In this document: positions 46,756 to 56,166 of the stretch, in pieces
Position numbering within the stretch: the first letter of the stretch is position 1
How the letters are laid out: each line of letters starts with the position of its first letter
From: an uncultured Microbulbifer sp.
GTDB lineage: Bacteria > Pseudomonadota > Gammaproteobacteria > Pseudomonadales > Cellvibrionaceae
Assembly (NCBI RefSeq): GCF_913055755.1
Contig: NZ_CAJXKH010000008.1
Span: forward strand, 1-64,000
DNA length: 64,000 nt
Reading direction: 5' to 3'
The notes under the pieces: model-generated
Database searches by the model: none
Told to the model about the DNA's origin: nothing
The model's input: the letters and a program-made list of their open reading frames with translations, nothing else
Translations under genes and position numbers: made by a program

Positions 46756-46794
46756 GCAGGGTTGAGGTTGTCCTGAAACCGTCAAAAAAGCCCC

Positions 46795-46823
46795 TTGCAT
46801 TGGCCGCCCGTGCTCATTACTCT
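46795..46823 (+). promoter_or_regulatory. Promoter of rnpB
   Basis: TTGCAT (46795-46800), a 17-base spacer and TACTCT (46818-46823) end seven bases before the likely 5' end of RNase P RNA, the expected place for a stable-RNA promoter. Confidence 0.6.
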
Positions 46824-46830
46824 TCGCGCC

Positions 46831-47214
<384 letters not shown>

Positions 47215-47230
47215 TAATTCCTGTCCTTCG

Positions 47231-47253
47231 ACCGCGGCGCTTGCGCCGCCGGT
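47231..47253. terminator. GC-rich hairpin after rnpB
   Basis: ACCGCGGCGC and GCGCCGCCGGT pair with one bulged base, 17 bases after the rnpB end and before the end of the convergent CysH-like gene. There is no T-tract, so it may serve 3' processing or weak termination. Confidence 0.35.
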
Positions 47254-47354
47254 TGAATGCCCTCCCTGGCAGTACGTCCGTGTATCTTCCCGATAGGTCC
47301 AAACTGGCTTCGGCCCGGGCCCCGTTGGCTGGTACCCGGTAAATACGCCGTGAA

Positions 47355-48035
47355 TTACTTCTGCAGCAGCAGGCCGCACTCGCGGTGCTCTTCGCCCTTG
47401 GTGGGGTCGAAGTAGACGTCGTTGTCCGGCAGATCCTGCTCGTACACATACTCTTCCACGTCAATTTCCTTGAGGTGGAACATGGGCGCCACGCGAATGG
47501 TGCCATGGTTGCCCTTGGTGAAGATATCCAGCCCTTTGCGGTGGGCGTTCTGGTCGTGGCGGATGCCGTTCAGCCACACGTCCGGTTTCAGCTCCTGCAT
47601 GGCGCGGTTGAAGGGCTCGAGCTTTACCGTGCGGGAGAAAAAGTCGTGCTCCGGGGTGTCCAGCGGGGGAATGCCGCCGTACACCGCGTTGTAGTGGGCA
47701 GCAGACATCTTTGGCGAGAAGGTGTGCAGGTTCAGGTCCAGCAACTTGATCACGCGCTCTATGTGGCGGTAGGTCTCCGGCGTGTTGTAGCCGTGATCGA
47801 CCCAGATCACCGGAATATCCGGCTTGGCCCGGGTAATCAGGTGCAGGAAGGCCACTGCCAGCGGGCGGAAGTTGGTAAACACCACCGGGTTTTCCGCCTG
47901 CTCGACGGTGAACTGCATGATTTCGCTGGGCTTGCTGTCTTTGAAGCGCTGGTTCAGGGCATCCAGGTCGGCGCCGTGATGAAAGGTGCGCACCTGTTCC
48001 GCCGCCTGTCTGTTGAGTCCTGCTGTAAAGCCCAT
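47355..48035 (-). CDS. Divergent CysH-like (PAPS reductase family) protein
   Basis: The 226 residues align by eye with phosphoadenylyl-sulfate reductase: IPVIWVDHGYNTPETYRHI corresponds to the family's ILTDTGYLFPETYR region. LEPFNRAMQELKPDVWLNGI follows and ECGLLLQK ends the protein. Several functional spots differ. The N-terminal nucleotide loop reads FTNFRPLAV instead of SSFGIQA, the C-terminal ECGLH loses its histidine and is shortened, and the only cysteine is in this last motif, so no 4Fe-4S cluster is possible. The ATG at 48035 follows GGGAAACC. It may be the assimilatory reductase or a paralogue with another substrate. Confidence 0.8.
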   Translation of the reverse strand: MGFTAGLNRQAAEQVRTFHHGADLDALNQRFKDSKPSEIMQFTVEQAENPVVFTNFRPLAVAFLHLITRAKPDIPVIWVDHGYNTPETYRHIERVIKLLDLNLHTFSPKMSAAHYNAVYGGIPPLDTPEHDFFSRTVKLEPFNRAMQELKPDVWLNGIRHDQNAHRKGLDIFTKGNHGTIRVAPMFHLKEIDVEEYVYEQDLPDNDVYFDPTKGEEHRECGLLLQK

Positions 48036-48382
48036 GGGTGGTTTCCCGCTGGATTGATCGATGGTGCAAAGCTACCCTGACTTCATCTCGGTGAAAAATA
48101 ATAAAAGCTGATTTTTATATGCGTTATAGTTCTAAGGTGTCCCATTGCCTGCAGTCGGCGGGGCTGCGACTGGCGGGAATCCGTTAGCGTCCACTCACAT
48201 TTTTCCTTTCTGTTCCCCCTCAAGGGGCTCGCTCGCAAAGTTAAAGTAACTTGTCAGGTTGCATGAGTAAGTGCTTGCTCTGTTGTGCATTTGCTCGCCA
48301 CTCGTCTTGCCTGAAATGTAAACACTTCGCCTGCAGGCCGCGAAACTACTGGGTTTTTTCTTCCGGGAAGCCGTCGATTTCC
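48036..48382. other. Intergenic region upstream of the dcw promoter
   Basis: No gene is supported here. The stretch is more AT-rich than its neighbours, with several T-rich patches, and should contain the leftward promoter of the CysH-like gene. I see no hairpin with a T-tract and no recognised RNA motif. Confidence 0.5.
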
Positions 48383-48410
48383 TTGACTTTGCACCATCCA
48401 GATTTATAGT
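48383..48410 (+). promoter_or_regulatory. Promoter of the mraZ (dcw) cluster
   Basis: TTGACT (48383-48388), a 16-base spacer and TATAGT (48405-48410) make a good sigma-70 promoter with the start point expected near 48417. The MraZ box array begins at that point, so the regulator would bind over the transcription start. The leader would be about 187 bases. Confidence 0.7.
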
Positions 48411-48417
48411 GTCGTTG

Positions 48418-48473
48418 GTGGGGAAAAGTGGATATTTGTGGGTCTTAGTGGAGCATTTGTGGAAGTGAGTGGA
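48418..48473 (+). promoter_or_regulatory. Array of six MraZ-type operator boxes
   Basis: GTGG(G/A) occurs at 48418, 48428, 48438, 48448, 48459 and 48469, i.e. every 10 bases with one 11-base step, one helical turn apart. MraZ in E. coli binds TGGG-type direct repeats with the same 10-base period, and mraZ begins 130 bases downstream. The array would place several MraZ subunits on one face of the DNA just after the promoter. Confidence 0.75.
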
Positions 48474-48603
48474 TATTCACGTACCGCAGGTGAAAAACGC
48501 GCAAGTTTTGATCGGTTTATGGCGCGTGCCTCCCGGATCATCCACTGTCTCGGGCCCGTGTGTCGGGCCGCAACTGAACTGAAATTAACCAACGGTTGGG
48601 ACC

Positions 48604-49047
48604 GTGTATCTAGGTAGCCACGCAATCAACATGGACGCCAAGGGGCGTCTGGCGATTCCGGCGCGTGTCAGGGACACGCTGCTGGAGGATTGCGATGGCC
48701 GTCTGGTCGTAACCGCGCATACGGAAGAGCGCTGCCTACTCGTCTATCCAGAGGCGCAGTGGCGTGAGATTCTTCCTAAAATTGAAGCGCTGTCCAGCTT
48801 CAACAAGGTTGCCCGGCGGGCGCAGCGACTGTTGATCGGTTACGCCTGCGAGCTGCAGGTGGATACCAATGGCCGGGTGTTGATCCCGCCCACCCTGCGG
48901 GAGTACGCGGGGCTGGAGAAGAAGTTGATGCTGGTAGGGCAGGGCAAGAAGCTCGAGCTCTGGAGCGAAGATCGCTGGATGAGCTGGCTGGACGACAGCG
49001 AAGGCGAGGGTGAAATGCCGGAAGAAATGGCCTCCCTCTCTCTTTAA
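48604..49047 (+). CDS. mraZ: Transcriptional regulator MraZ
   Basis: MraZ is a ring-forming protein with two AbrB-like DNA-binding folds that represses its own dcw cluster in E. coli. The 147 residues show both [11 protein letters not shown] (about 11-21) and the second half-motif [18 protein letters not shown]. The start is GTG at 48604, giving [10 protein letters not shown], the usual opening. The C-terminus is acidic. rsmH follows 26 bases later. The operator array lies directly upstream. Confidence 0.95.
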   Translation: MYLGSHAINMDAKGRLAIPARVRDTLLEDCDGRLVVTAHTEERCLLVYPEAQWREILPKIEALSSFNKVARRAQRLLIGYACELQVDTNGRVLIPPTLREYAGLEKKLMLVGQGKKLELWSEDRWMSWLDDSEGEGEMPEEMASLSL

Positions 49048-49073
49048 TTGGCAGATAAACGCAGGAGAACGGG

Positions 49074-50000
49074 GTGTCCCAGGAGCTGCATCGCAGTGTG
49101 TTGTTACGCGAGGCCGTGGATGCCCTGGTGGTGGATCCGGCCGGCTTCTATATAGACGGCACTTTCGGCCGCGGCGGACACAGTGCGCTGGTTCTCGAGA
49201 AGCTCAGCCCCGAAGGGCGGTTGCTCGCGGTGGACAAGGATCCCCAGGCTATCGCCTACGCCGGCGAGCGATTTGCCGGGGAGCCGCGGTTCCAGATCTG
49301 GCACGGGTCTTTTGCGGATATGGATCAGGCGGCCGCGTCGATGGCCGGCCAGGTGGATGGCATCCTGCTGGATCTGGGGGTTTCCTCGCCGCAGCTGGAT
49401 CAGGCGGAGCGGGGCTTCAGCTTCCTGCACGACGGCCCCCTGGATATGCGCATGGACACCAGTCGCGGCATGAGCGCGGCGGACTGGGTCAACAGTGAGT
49501 CCGAGGCGGAGCTGGCAAGGGTATTCAAGGAGTACGGCGAAGAGCGATTTGCGCGCCGTATGGCCGGGGCCATAGTGCGCCGGCGCGGGGAAAAGCCGTT
49601 TGAGCGCACGCTGGATCTCGCGGAAGTGGTGAAGGCTGCCAATCCGGCCTGGGAAAAGGGCAAGCACCCGGCGACCCGGGTGTTCCAGGCGATCCGGATA
49701 CACGTGAACGGGGAGCTGGATGATCTGCAGCAGGCGCTGGAAAAGTCGCTCTCGCTGCTAAAACCGGGCGGGCGCCTGGTGGTGATCAGCTTCCACTCCC
49801 TGGAAGACAGGATGGTGAAGCGGTTTATCCGCGAAAAAGAAAAAGGGCCGCAGCTGCCCCGCGGGCTGCCGGTGATGGAGAGCCAGATCCAGAAGACTCT
49901 GAAGTCGGTGGGTAAGGCGGTCAAGGCCGAAGGGCGTGAGATCGATGAAAACGTCCGCTCCCGCAGCGCGGTGATGCGCATCGCAGAGAAGCTGGGCTGA
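49074..50000 (+). CDS. rsmH: 16S rRNA (cytosine-1402-N4)-methyltransferase RsmH
   Basis: RsmH (MraW) methylates N4 of C1402 in 16S rRNA, the same nucleotide that RsmI modifies. The 308 residues have the SAM site [19 protein letters not shown], then [21 protein letters not shown] and [13 protein letters not shown]. The GTG at 49074 follows CAGGAG. It overlaps nothing and is 4 bases before ftsL. Confidence 0.96.
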   Translation: MSQELHRSVLLREAVDALVVDPAGFYIDGTFGRGGHSALVLEKLSPEGRLLAVDKDPQAIAYAGERFAGEPRFQIWHGSFADMDQAAASMAGQVDGILLDLGVSSPQLDQAERGFSFLHDGPLDMRMDTSRGMSAADWVNSESEAELARVFKEYGEERFARRMAGAIVRRRGEKPFERTLDLAEVVKAANPAWEKGKHPATRVFQAIRIHVNGELDDLQQALEKSLSLLKPGGRLVVISFHSLEDRMVKRFIREKEKGPQLPRGLPVMESQIQKTLKSVGKAVKAEGREIDENVRSRSAVMRIAEKLG

Positions 50001-50004
50001 GGGA

Positions 50005-50277
50005 ATGGGAAACAAGGGGTTGCTGGTTGGGCTCTGGTTACTGGTGATGGTCTCGGCGCTCGGCGTCGTGCATACCACCCAGGAGAGCCGGGCGCTGACC
50101 GCCAGGCTGGAACAGGCGCAGCGCCATCGGGACGAGCTGCGCTACGAGCAGGAAAGGCTGTTGCTGGAGCGGGGCGCCTGGTCCGCCTATAGCCGCATCG
50201 AGCAGGTTGCCAAGGACAAACTGGACATGCGGGCGCCGAAGCCCGCCGAGCGGGTTCTGGTGTCACCGGAACATTGA
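50005..50277 (+). CDS. ftsL: Cell division protein FtsL
   Basis: FtsL forms the FtsQLB complex that activates septal wall synthesis. The 90 residues have a short cytoplasmic start, one membrane helix (about 6-22) and a periplasmic coiled coil (about 25-60). The membrane-proximal sequence is variable, as in the family. Position between rsmH and ftsI supports the call more than sequence does. ftsI begins 64 bases downstream. Confidence 0.9.
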   Translation: MGNKGLLVGLWLLVMVSALGVVHTTQESRALTARLEQAQRHRDELRYEQERLLLERGAWSAYSRIEQVAKDKLDMRAPKPAERVLVSPEH

Positions 50278-50341
50278 TTTCGCAAGCAGATAAATAAGCG
50301 CGCGGGAAAGGCGCAGATAACAGCGTGGGATAGCGAGCATC

Positions 50342-52108
50342 ATGAGTGCAGTGAAAAAACAGCAACAACAGCCGGGTATCGCCCGCTGGCGCTTCGCGCT
50401 GGTGGCGGGCCTGCTGTGCCTGCTGGCGCTGGCACTGGTGGTGCACCTTGCGGGACTGCAGGTTCTGCCGGAGCAGGATCGCGGCTATCGTTTCCTGCAG
50501 GATCAGGGGCGCGCCCGCACCATCCGTACCGAGGAAATTGCCGCCTACCGAGGGTCCATTACCGACCGCAACGGCGAGTTGCTGGCGGTGAGCACGCCGG
50601 TGCAGACCCTGTGGGCAAATCCCCAGTTGCTGAAAGAGGCCTCGGCAGACCAGTTGCGCCACCTGGCCGGGGCCCTGGATACGCCGCCGGCCCGCCTTGC
50701 TAAACGCCTGCAGAAATATCGCAACAAGGGCTTTATGTACCTGCGCCGGCACATGACTCCGGAGCAGGCGCAGCGCGCGCTGGATCTCGATATCGCAGGA
50801 GTCTACAGCAAGAAAGAATACCGCCGTTTTTATCCCGCCGGTGAAGTGACGGCGCAGCTGCTGGGCTTTACTAATATTGACGACCGCGGTCAGGAAGGCC
50901 TGGAGCTGGCATTTGAGCAATCCCTCGCTGGCCAGGCGGGCAAGCGCCAGGTCATGAAGGATCTCAAGGGGCGCACGGTGCAGGACCTGGCGGTCAAGCA
51001 AGAGGCGCGCCCGGGCCGCGACCTGCAGCTCACCATTGATATGCGCCTGCAGTATCTCGCCTATCGCGAGCTGAAGAAGGCGGTGGCGGAAAATGGCGCG
51101 GCATCGGGCTTTATGGTGATCCTTGATACGCGCACCAGCGAAGTGCTGGCGATGGCGAATCAGCCGTCTTTCAATCCCAACAACCGGGAGGGAGTGAAGG
51201 CGGCGGCGATGCGTAACCGCGCGTTGATCGACCAGTTTGAGCCCGGTTCTACCATCAAGCCGCTGACCGCGCTGGCGGCGCTGGAGACCGGCCGCTATAC
51301 GCCGCATACGCAGATCAATACCAGCCCGGGGTACATCCGCCTGCCGGGGAAAACCCTGCTGGATCCGGTGAACTACGGCCTGATTGACCTGACCAAGGTG
51401 ATTACCAAGTCCAGTCAGGTGGGGATCACCAAGGTGGCGATGGACCTGGAGCCGGAACAGTTACGTGAACTTTTTTACCGTCTGGGGCTCGGAGAGGCGG
51501 TTGGCAGCGGGTTTCCCGGGGAGGCCGCGGGAATCCTGCCCACCAGGCAGCGCTGGCATCCCATTGAGCTGGCCAACTTCGCCTTCGGCTACGGTTTAAC
51601 GGTGAATGCGGTACAGCTGGCTCAGGCCTACAGTGTGGTGGCAAATGCCGGGCAGAAACGCCCGGTTTCCCTCATTCTGGAGTCCGGGAAAAACGCCCGT
51701 CGCGCGGTTCCCGAGCAGGTGGTGGCGCCGGAGCTGACCAAAGAAATTGTGGCCATGCTGGAGACGGTGATCGGTCCTGGCGGCACCGGCAAAAAGGCGG
51801 CGGTGGAAGGTTACCGGGTAGCGGGCAAAACCGGCACGGTCCACAAGGTGGGCAGTGCGGGCTATGCGGACAACCGCTACCGCTCGGTTTTCGCCGGTTT
51901 TGTACCGGCGCAGAACCCGCGCCTGGCCGCGGTGGTGGTGATCGATGACCCCACCCACGCCAAGTACTATGGCGGCGAGGTTGCGGCGCCGATTTTCGGC
52001 AAGGTGATGGCCGGGGCCATGCGCCTGCTGCAAGTGCCGCCGGAAGAAGTTATGTCAGCGGAGCAGCAGCTGGCCACGCAGTTGGACGAGAGAGGTACCA
52101 CGTCGTGA
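50342..52108 (+). CDS. ftsI: Septal peptidoglycan transpeptidase FtsI (PBP3)
   Basis: FtsI cross-links septal peptidoglycan together with FtsW. The 588 residues have an N-terminal membrane helix (about 16-38), a pedestal domain (ending near 240) and the transpeptidase domain. The latter has the acyl serine Ser303 and Lys306 (PGSTIKPL) and the KTGT motif at 496-499. The middle SxN motif reads Ser357-Ser358-Gln359, whereas E. coli and Pseudomonas have SSN. The C-terminal tail is short and polar. murE overlaps its stop by four bases. Confidence 0.95.
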   Translation: MSAVKKQQQQPGIARWRFALVAGLLCLLALALVVHLAGLQVLPEQDRGYRFLQDQGRARTIRTEEIAAYRGSITDRNGELLAVSTPVQTLWANPQLLKEASADQLRHLAGALDTPPARLAKRLQKYRNKGFMYLRRHMTPEQAQRALDLDIAGVYSKKEYRRFYPAGEVTAQLLGFTNIDDRGQEGLELAFEQSLAGQAGKRQVMKDLKGRTVQDLAVKQEARPGRDLQLTIDMRLQYLAYRELKKAVAENGAASGFMVILDTRTSEVLAMANQPSFNPNNREGVKAAAMRNRALIDQFEPGSTIKPLTALAALETGRYTPHTQINTSPGYIRLPGKTLLDPVNYGLIDLTKVITKSSQVGITKVAMDLEPEQLRELFYRLGLGEAVGSGFPGEAAGILPTRQRWHPIELANFAFGYGLTVNAVQLAQAYSVVANAGQKRPVSLILESGKNARRAVPEQVVAPELTKEIVAMLETVIGPGGTGKKAAVEGYRVAGKTGTVHKVGSAGYADNRYRSVFAGFVPAQNPRLAAVVVIDDPTHAKYYGGEVAAPIFGKVMAGAMRLLQVPPEEVMSAEQQLATQLDERGTTS

Positions 52109-53649
52109 CTCTGCGCAAGAATGCACAAACAGAAAACCGCACCGTTTCCCTGGTGGAACTGGTGCCGGGCTATGCGGGGATTCCCGATATCGCCGTTTCC
52201 GGCGTGGCCCTGGACAGCCGCCGCGTATCCGCGGGGGATGTGTTTATGGCGCTGCGCGGCACTCAAGTCGACGGGCGCACTTTTATTGACGCCGCGATCG
52301 AAAACGGCGCCGCCGCGGTGCTGGCGGACGGTGATGCCATCGGTACCGAAACCCGCAGCGGAGTCGCAGTGGTCACCGTGCCGGGGCTGGCTGCCCGGGT
52401 CGGGGAGATTGCTGCGCGCTTTTACGGCCATCCCACCGAGGCCATGTATCTGGTGGGGGTGACCGGCACCAACGGCAAGACCACCTGTGCCTACCTGACT
52501 TCCCAATTGCTGGCGCGCCATTTCGGCAGCGCGGCGGTGATGGGCACTATCGGCAACGGCATCTGGCGCGACGGCGAGATCGCTCTGGAAGATACCGGAC
52601 TGACTACCCCGGATCCGGTGCGGCTGCAGGCAGATTACGCAGAATTTTCCCGGCAGGGTGCAAAGGCCGGGGCCATGGAAGTGTCCTCGCACTCCCTGTC
52701 CCAGGGGCGGGTACACGGGGTGGTATTCGACACCGCCATTTTTACCAACCTGTCCCGGGATCACCTGGATTATCACGGCAACATGGCCGCCTATGGCGCC
52801 GCCAAGGAAAAGCTGTTCGGGCTGCCGAAGCTGAAGCGCGGCGTGATCAATATCGATGATCCGTTCGGCGCGCAGATGGTGGAGCGCTGCAAGCTGCGCG
52901 GCCTGAAAATCATTACCTACGGGCTGCAGAATGGCGATCTGCAGGTGCGGGACCTCAAGCGTCTTGAAGGCGGTTTTTCCCTGCACCTGATCACGCCCTG
53001 GGGCGAGGGCGAGCTGAAAACACCGTTGATCGGCGATTTCAATATTCACAACGCCCTTGCGGTGGTGGCGGCAGTGGCCGCGGCTGGTATGCCGCTGGCG
53101 GATATTCTGGCGGCGTTTCCCGATATCAAACCGGTGCCGGGGCGTATGGAAAGGGTTGACGCCACAGGTGCGGAAGATATCAGCGTTCTGGTGGACTACG
53201 CGCACACCCCGGATGCCCTGCGCGCTGCGCTGGACGCGGCGCGTCCGTATTGCAAGGGACAACTCTGGTGCGTATTCGGTTGCGGCGGTGATCGCGATAC
53301 CGGCAAGCGCGCGCCCATGGGGCGCATCGCCGCGGAGCTGGCGGATCGCGCGGTCATCACCAGCGACAATCCCCGCAGCGAAAATCCGCAGGTAATTGTC
53401 GATGAAATCCTGCAGGGGGTAGACGGTGGCGAATCCACCGAGCGCGTAACCGTCGAGGTGGACCGCGCAAAAGCAATCCGCTTTGCCATTGAGCATGCCG
53501 CCCCTGGCGACACTGTCGTGATTGCCGGCAAGGGCCATGAGGATTACCAGCTGGTCGGCGATGAAAAACTGCACTTCTGTGACCGCGAACAGGCCGCGGC
53601 AGCACTGCAGCTGCGGGCGCAGCGAGATCTGGAGGGCGCGGAAAAATGA
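52105..53649 (+). CDS. murE: UDP-MurNAc-tripeptide ligase MurE
   Basis: MurE adds the third amino acid to the cytoplasmic peptidoglycan precursor. The 514 residues have the ATP loop GVTGTNGKTTCAY (about 113-125) and HDYAHTP-like VDYAHTPDALR. The motif DNPRSE, near residue 427, marks specificity for meso-diaminopimelate over lysine. The start is a GTG overlapping the ftsI stop (GTGA). Length is slightly over E. coli (495). Confidence 0.96.
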   Translation: MTLRKNAQTENRTVSLVELVPGYAGIPDIAVSGVALDSRRVSAGDVFMALRGTQVDGRTFIDAAIENGAAAVLADGDAIGTETRSGVAVVTVPGLAARVGEIAARFYGHPTEAMYLVGVTGTNGKTTCAYLTSQLLARHFGSAAVMGTIGNGIWRDGEIALEDTGLTTPDPVRLQADYAEFSRQGAKAGAMEVSSHSLSQGRVHGVVFDTAIFTNLSRDHLDYHGNMAAYGAAKEKLFGLPKLKRGVINIDDPFGAQMVERCKLRGLKIITYGLQNGDLQVRDLKRLEGGFSLHLITPWGEGELKTPLIGDFNIHNALAVVAAVAAAGMPLADILAAFPDIKPVPGRMERVDATGAEDISVLVDYAHTPDALRAALDAARPYCKGQLWCVFGCGGDRDTGKRAPMGRIAAELADRAVITSDNPRSENPQVIVDEILQGVDGGESTERVTVEVDRAKAIRFAIEHAAPGDTVVIAGKGHEDYQLVGDEKLHFCDREQAAAALQLRAQRDLEGAEK

Positions 53650-55016
53650 TCGGCGCACTGTCACTGGAGCAACTGCAACAGCGCTTTGGCGGCGAGCTGG
53701 TAAACGGCTCGGTGCAGTTTGCTGCGGTATGTACCGATACCCGCAACCTGGATGCGGATGCACTGTTCGTGGCCCTGCGCGGAGAGAGTTTCGATGCCCA
53801 TGATTTCCTGAGCGAAGTGGACGGAAAGGTGCTGGGCGTGGTGAGCGAAAAGCCGATTGCGGGTTCCTCGCTGCCGCAGTGGCTGGTGGCGGATACCACG
53901 GTGGCCCTGGGCCAGATCGGGCGCCTGTGTCGCGAGCAGTTCAGCGGCCCGGTAATCGGCATCACCGGTTCCTGTGGCAAGACCACGGTGAAGGAAATGC
54001 TCGCGGCAATATTCGGACAGCGGCACAGCGTCTGTGTTACCCGCGGTAATCTGAATAACCAGTTCGGTGTGCCCATGACCCTGTTTTCACTGGCGCCGGA
54101 GCACCAGGTGCTGATCGTGGAAATGGGGGCCAGTGGCCCGAATGAAATCGGCTACCTGTGTGGTATTGCCAACCCGGAAATTACCGCGGTGAACAACGTA
54201 ATGCCGGCCCATGTGGAAGGATTTGGTTCCGTCGACGGAATCGCCACCGCCAAAGGGCAGATTTACACCAGTCTGCAACCGGGTGGTGTGGCAGTGATCA
54301 ACGCGGACGACAACTATGCAGATTACTGGCGCGGCGAGATGCCGGAAGGGGTGCGCACCCTGGAAGTCGGTTTGGGGCATCAGTGGGCGGTACACGCGGA
54401 TAATATCGCAGTGGACAACAGCGGCTGTGCCAGCTTCGACCTGGTGATCGAGGGCGTAGCGCATCCGGTACGGCTGAAACTGCTCGGCGAACACAATGTG
54501 CACAACGCGCTGGTCGCCGCCGGCTGTGCCTATGCCGCGGGTATTCCCGTTGCCGAGATCGCAACCGGCCTGTCGCAACTCCAGGGTGTCGGCGGTCGCT
54601 TGCAGGTCAACATCGGACTGTCCGGTGCGGCGGTCATTGATGACAGCTACAACGCCAATCCGGGCTCGGTAAGCGCCGCCATCGAATTGCTGGCACAGCG
54701 CGGGGGCAAGAAAATCCTGGTTCTCGGCGATATGGCGGAACTGGGGCCGGAAGCGGACCGGGCCCACCGCGATATGGGGCAGCTGGCCCGCGAGCGCGGC
54801 ATCGATCAACTGTTTACGCTGGGGCCGCTGAGCGCCGCTGCCAGCATCGCATTTGCCGCTGGCAGGCAACATGTACAAAAGAATTTTTCCGATCGCGATG
54901 CGCTGGTGAAGGCGCTCGCACCGGAGCTGGATGAAACCACCACTGTGCTGGTGAAAGGTTCCCGCAGTGCGCGCATGGAACTGGTAGTGCAGGCACTCAC
55001 CAACGGGAATCAATAG
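53646..55016 (+). CDS. murF: UDP-MurNAc-tripeptide-D-Ala-D-Ala ligase MurF
   Basis: MurF adds the D-Ala-D-Ala dipeptide, completing the UDP-MurNAc-pentapeptide. The 456 residues have the ATP loop GITGSCGKTTVKEML (near residue 105), the central-domain GEHNVHNALVA and the C-terminal IDDSYNANPGSV. The ATG overlaps the murE stop (ATGA). The dipeptide must come from a Ddl ligase encoded outside this window, since ddlB is absent from the cluster. Confidence 0.96.
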   Translation: MIGALSLEQLQQRFGGELVNGSVQFAAVCTDTRNLDADALFVALRGESFDAHDFLSEVDGKVLGVVSEKPIAGSSLPQWLVADTTVALGQIGRLCREQFSGPVIGITGSCGKTTVKEMLAAIFGQRHSVCVTRGNLNNQFGVPMTLFSLAPEHQVLIVEMGASGPNEIGYLCGIANPEITAVNNVMPAHVEGFGSVDGIATAKGQIYTSLQPGGVAVINADDNYADYWRGEMPEGVRTLEVGLGHQWAVHADNIAVDNSGCASFDLVIEGVAHPVRLKLLGEHNVHNALVAAGCAYAAGIPVAEIATGLSQLQGVGGRLQVNIGLSGAAVIDDSYNANPGSVSAAIELLAQRGGKKILVLGDMAELGPEADRAHRDMGQLARERGIDQLFTLGPLSAAASIAFAAGRQHVQKNFSDRDALVKALAPELDETTTVLVKGSRSARMELVVQALTNGNQ

Positions 55017-55028
55017 AAGGGCTGGATA

Positions 55029-56114
55029 ATGCTGCTTTGGCTGGCTGAGTATTTACAACATTACGTGAAAGGCTTTGCGGTCTTCGAATACCTTACGGTG
55101 CGCGCAATTCTCAGTGCGCTGACCGCGCTCGGTATTTCGCTGCTGGTGGGCCCGCGCATGATCACCTGGCTCAACCGGCTGCAGGTCGGGCAGGCGGTGC
55201 GCGATGACGGTCCGCAAACCCACCTGAGCAAGTCCGGCACCCCGACCATGGGCGGTACCCTGATTCTTGCCTCGATTTTTTCCGCATCACTGCTGTGGTC
55301 GGATCTCGGCAACCGCTACGTGTGGGTCACCCTGCTGGTGACTTTCGTATTCGGCGCGGTGGGGTTTGTGGATGACTACAAAAAGGTGGTCGAGAAAAAT
55401 TCCCGTGGCCTGATCGCGCGCTGGAAGTATTTCTGGCAGTCCGTGGCCGGCCTGGGTGCGGCGATTTACCTGTATATGAGCGCCACCTCTCCGGCGGAGA
55501 CGCAACTGTTCGTGCCGTTTTTCAAGGATGTGGCGATTAATCTCGGGCCGGTGGCTTTTATCCTGCTGACCTATTTCGTGGTGGTCGGGTCGAGCAATGC
55601 GGTCAACCTGACCGATGGCCTGGATGGCCTGGCGATCATGCCGTCGGTCATGGTGGGTGGCGCGCTCGGAGTTATTGCCTACCTGGTGGGTCACGTTGAA
55701 TTTGCCAGCTACCTGCACATTCCCTCCATCTCCGGGGCCGGGGAACTGGCGGTGTTCTGCGCTGCCCTCGGGGGATCAGGGCTTGGCTTTTTGTGGTTCA
55801 ACACCTATCCGGCGCAGGTATTTATGGGGGACGTGGGCGCACTGGCACTGGGCGCCGCACTGGGCATTATCGCGGTGATTACCCGTCACGAAATTGTCCT
55901 GTTCATCATGGGCGGTGTCTTCGTGATGGAAACGGTTTCCGTCATTCTGCAGGTCGCTTCCTTCAAGCTGACCGGCAAGCGGATTTTCCGCATGGCGCCG
56001 TTGCACCACCACTTTGAATTGAAAGGCTGGCCGGAACCCCGGGTGATCGTGCGCTTCTGGATCATTACCGTGGTGCTGGTGCTGGCGGGGCTGGCGACCC
56101 TCAAACTGCGCTGA
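55029..56114 (+). CDS. mraY: Phospho-MurNAc-pentapeptide translocase MraY
   Basis: MraY transfers phospho-MurNAc-pentapeptide to undecaprenyl phosphate, forming lipid I. The 361 residues have ten membrane segments. Catalytic features are the Asp pair in FVDDYKKV (near residue 117), [10 protein letters not shown] (near 195) and the [11 protein letters not shown] loop (near 325). Length equals the E. coli enzyme (360). It follows murF by 12 bases. Confidence 0.97.
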   Translation: MLLWLAEYLQHYVKGFAVFEYLTVRAILSALTALGISLLVGPRMITWLNRLQVGQAVRDDGPQTHLSKSGTPTMGGTLILASIFSASLLWSDLGNRYVWVTLLVTFVFGAVGFVDDYKKVVEKNSRGLIARWKYFWQSVAGLGAAIYLYMSATSPAETQLFVPFFKDVAINLGPVAFILLTYFVVVGSSNAVNLTDGLDGLAIMPSVMVGGALGVIAYLVGHVEFASYLHIPSISGAGELAVFCAALGGSGLGFLWFNTYPAQVFMGDVGALALGAALGIIAVITRHEIVLFIMGGVFVMETVSVILQVASFKLTGKRIFRMAPLHHHFELKGWPEPRVIVRFWIITVVLVLAGLATLKLR

Positions 56115-56166
56115 CGATTGAATGGATAAACAGCAGATAGCAATAAAGAAGCCCTGATACGAACTT

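Noticed and set aside
48418-48473. Short regular repeats considered as a CRISPR array
   Set aside because: The unit is only about 5 bases with a 10-base period and stands just after a promoter upstream of mraZ; MraZ operators explain it better.
49400-51307. Minus-strand open frame of 635 codons opposite rsmH, ftsL and ftsI
   Set aside because: It overlaps three core dcw genes and has no motif of its own.
51967-53763. Minus-strand open frame of 598 codons opposite ftsI, murE and murF
   Set aside because: It is antisense to conserved cell wall genes with strong motifs; low-information composition.
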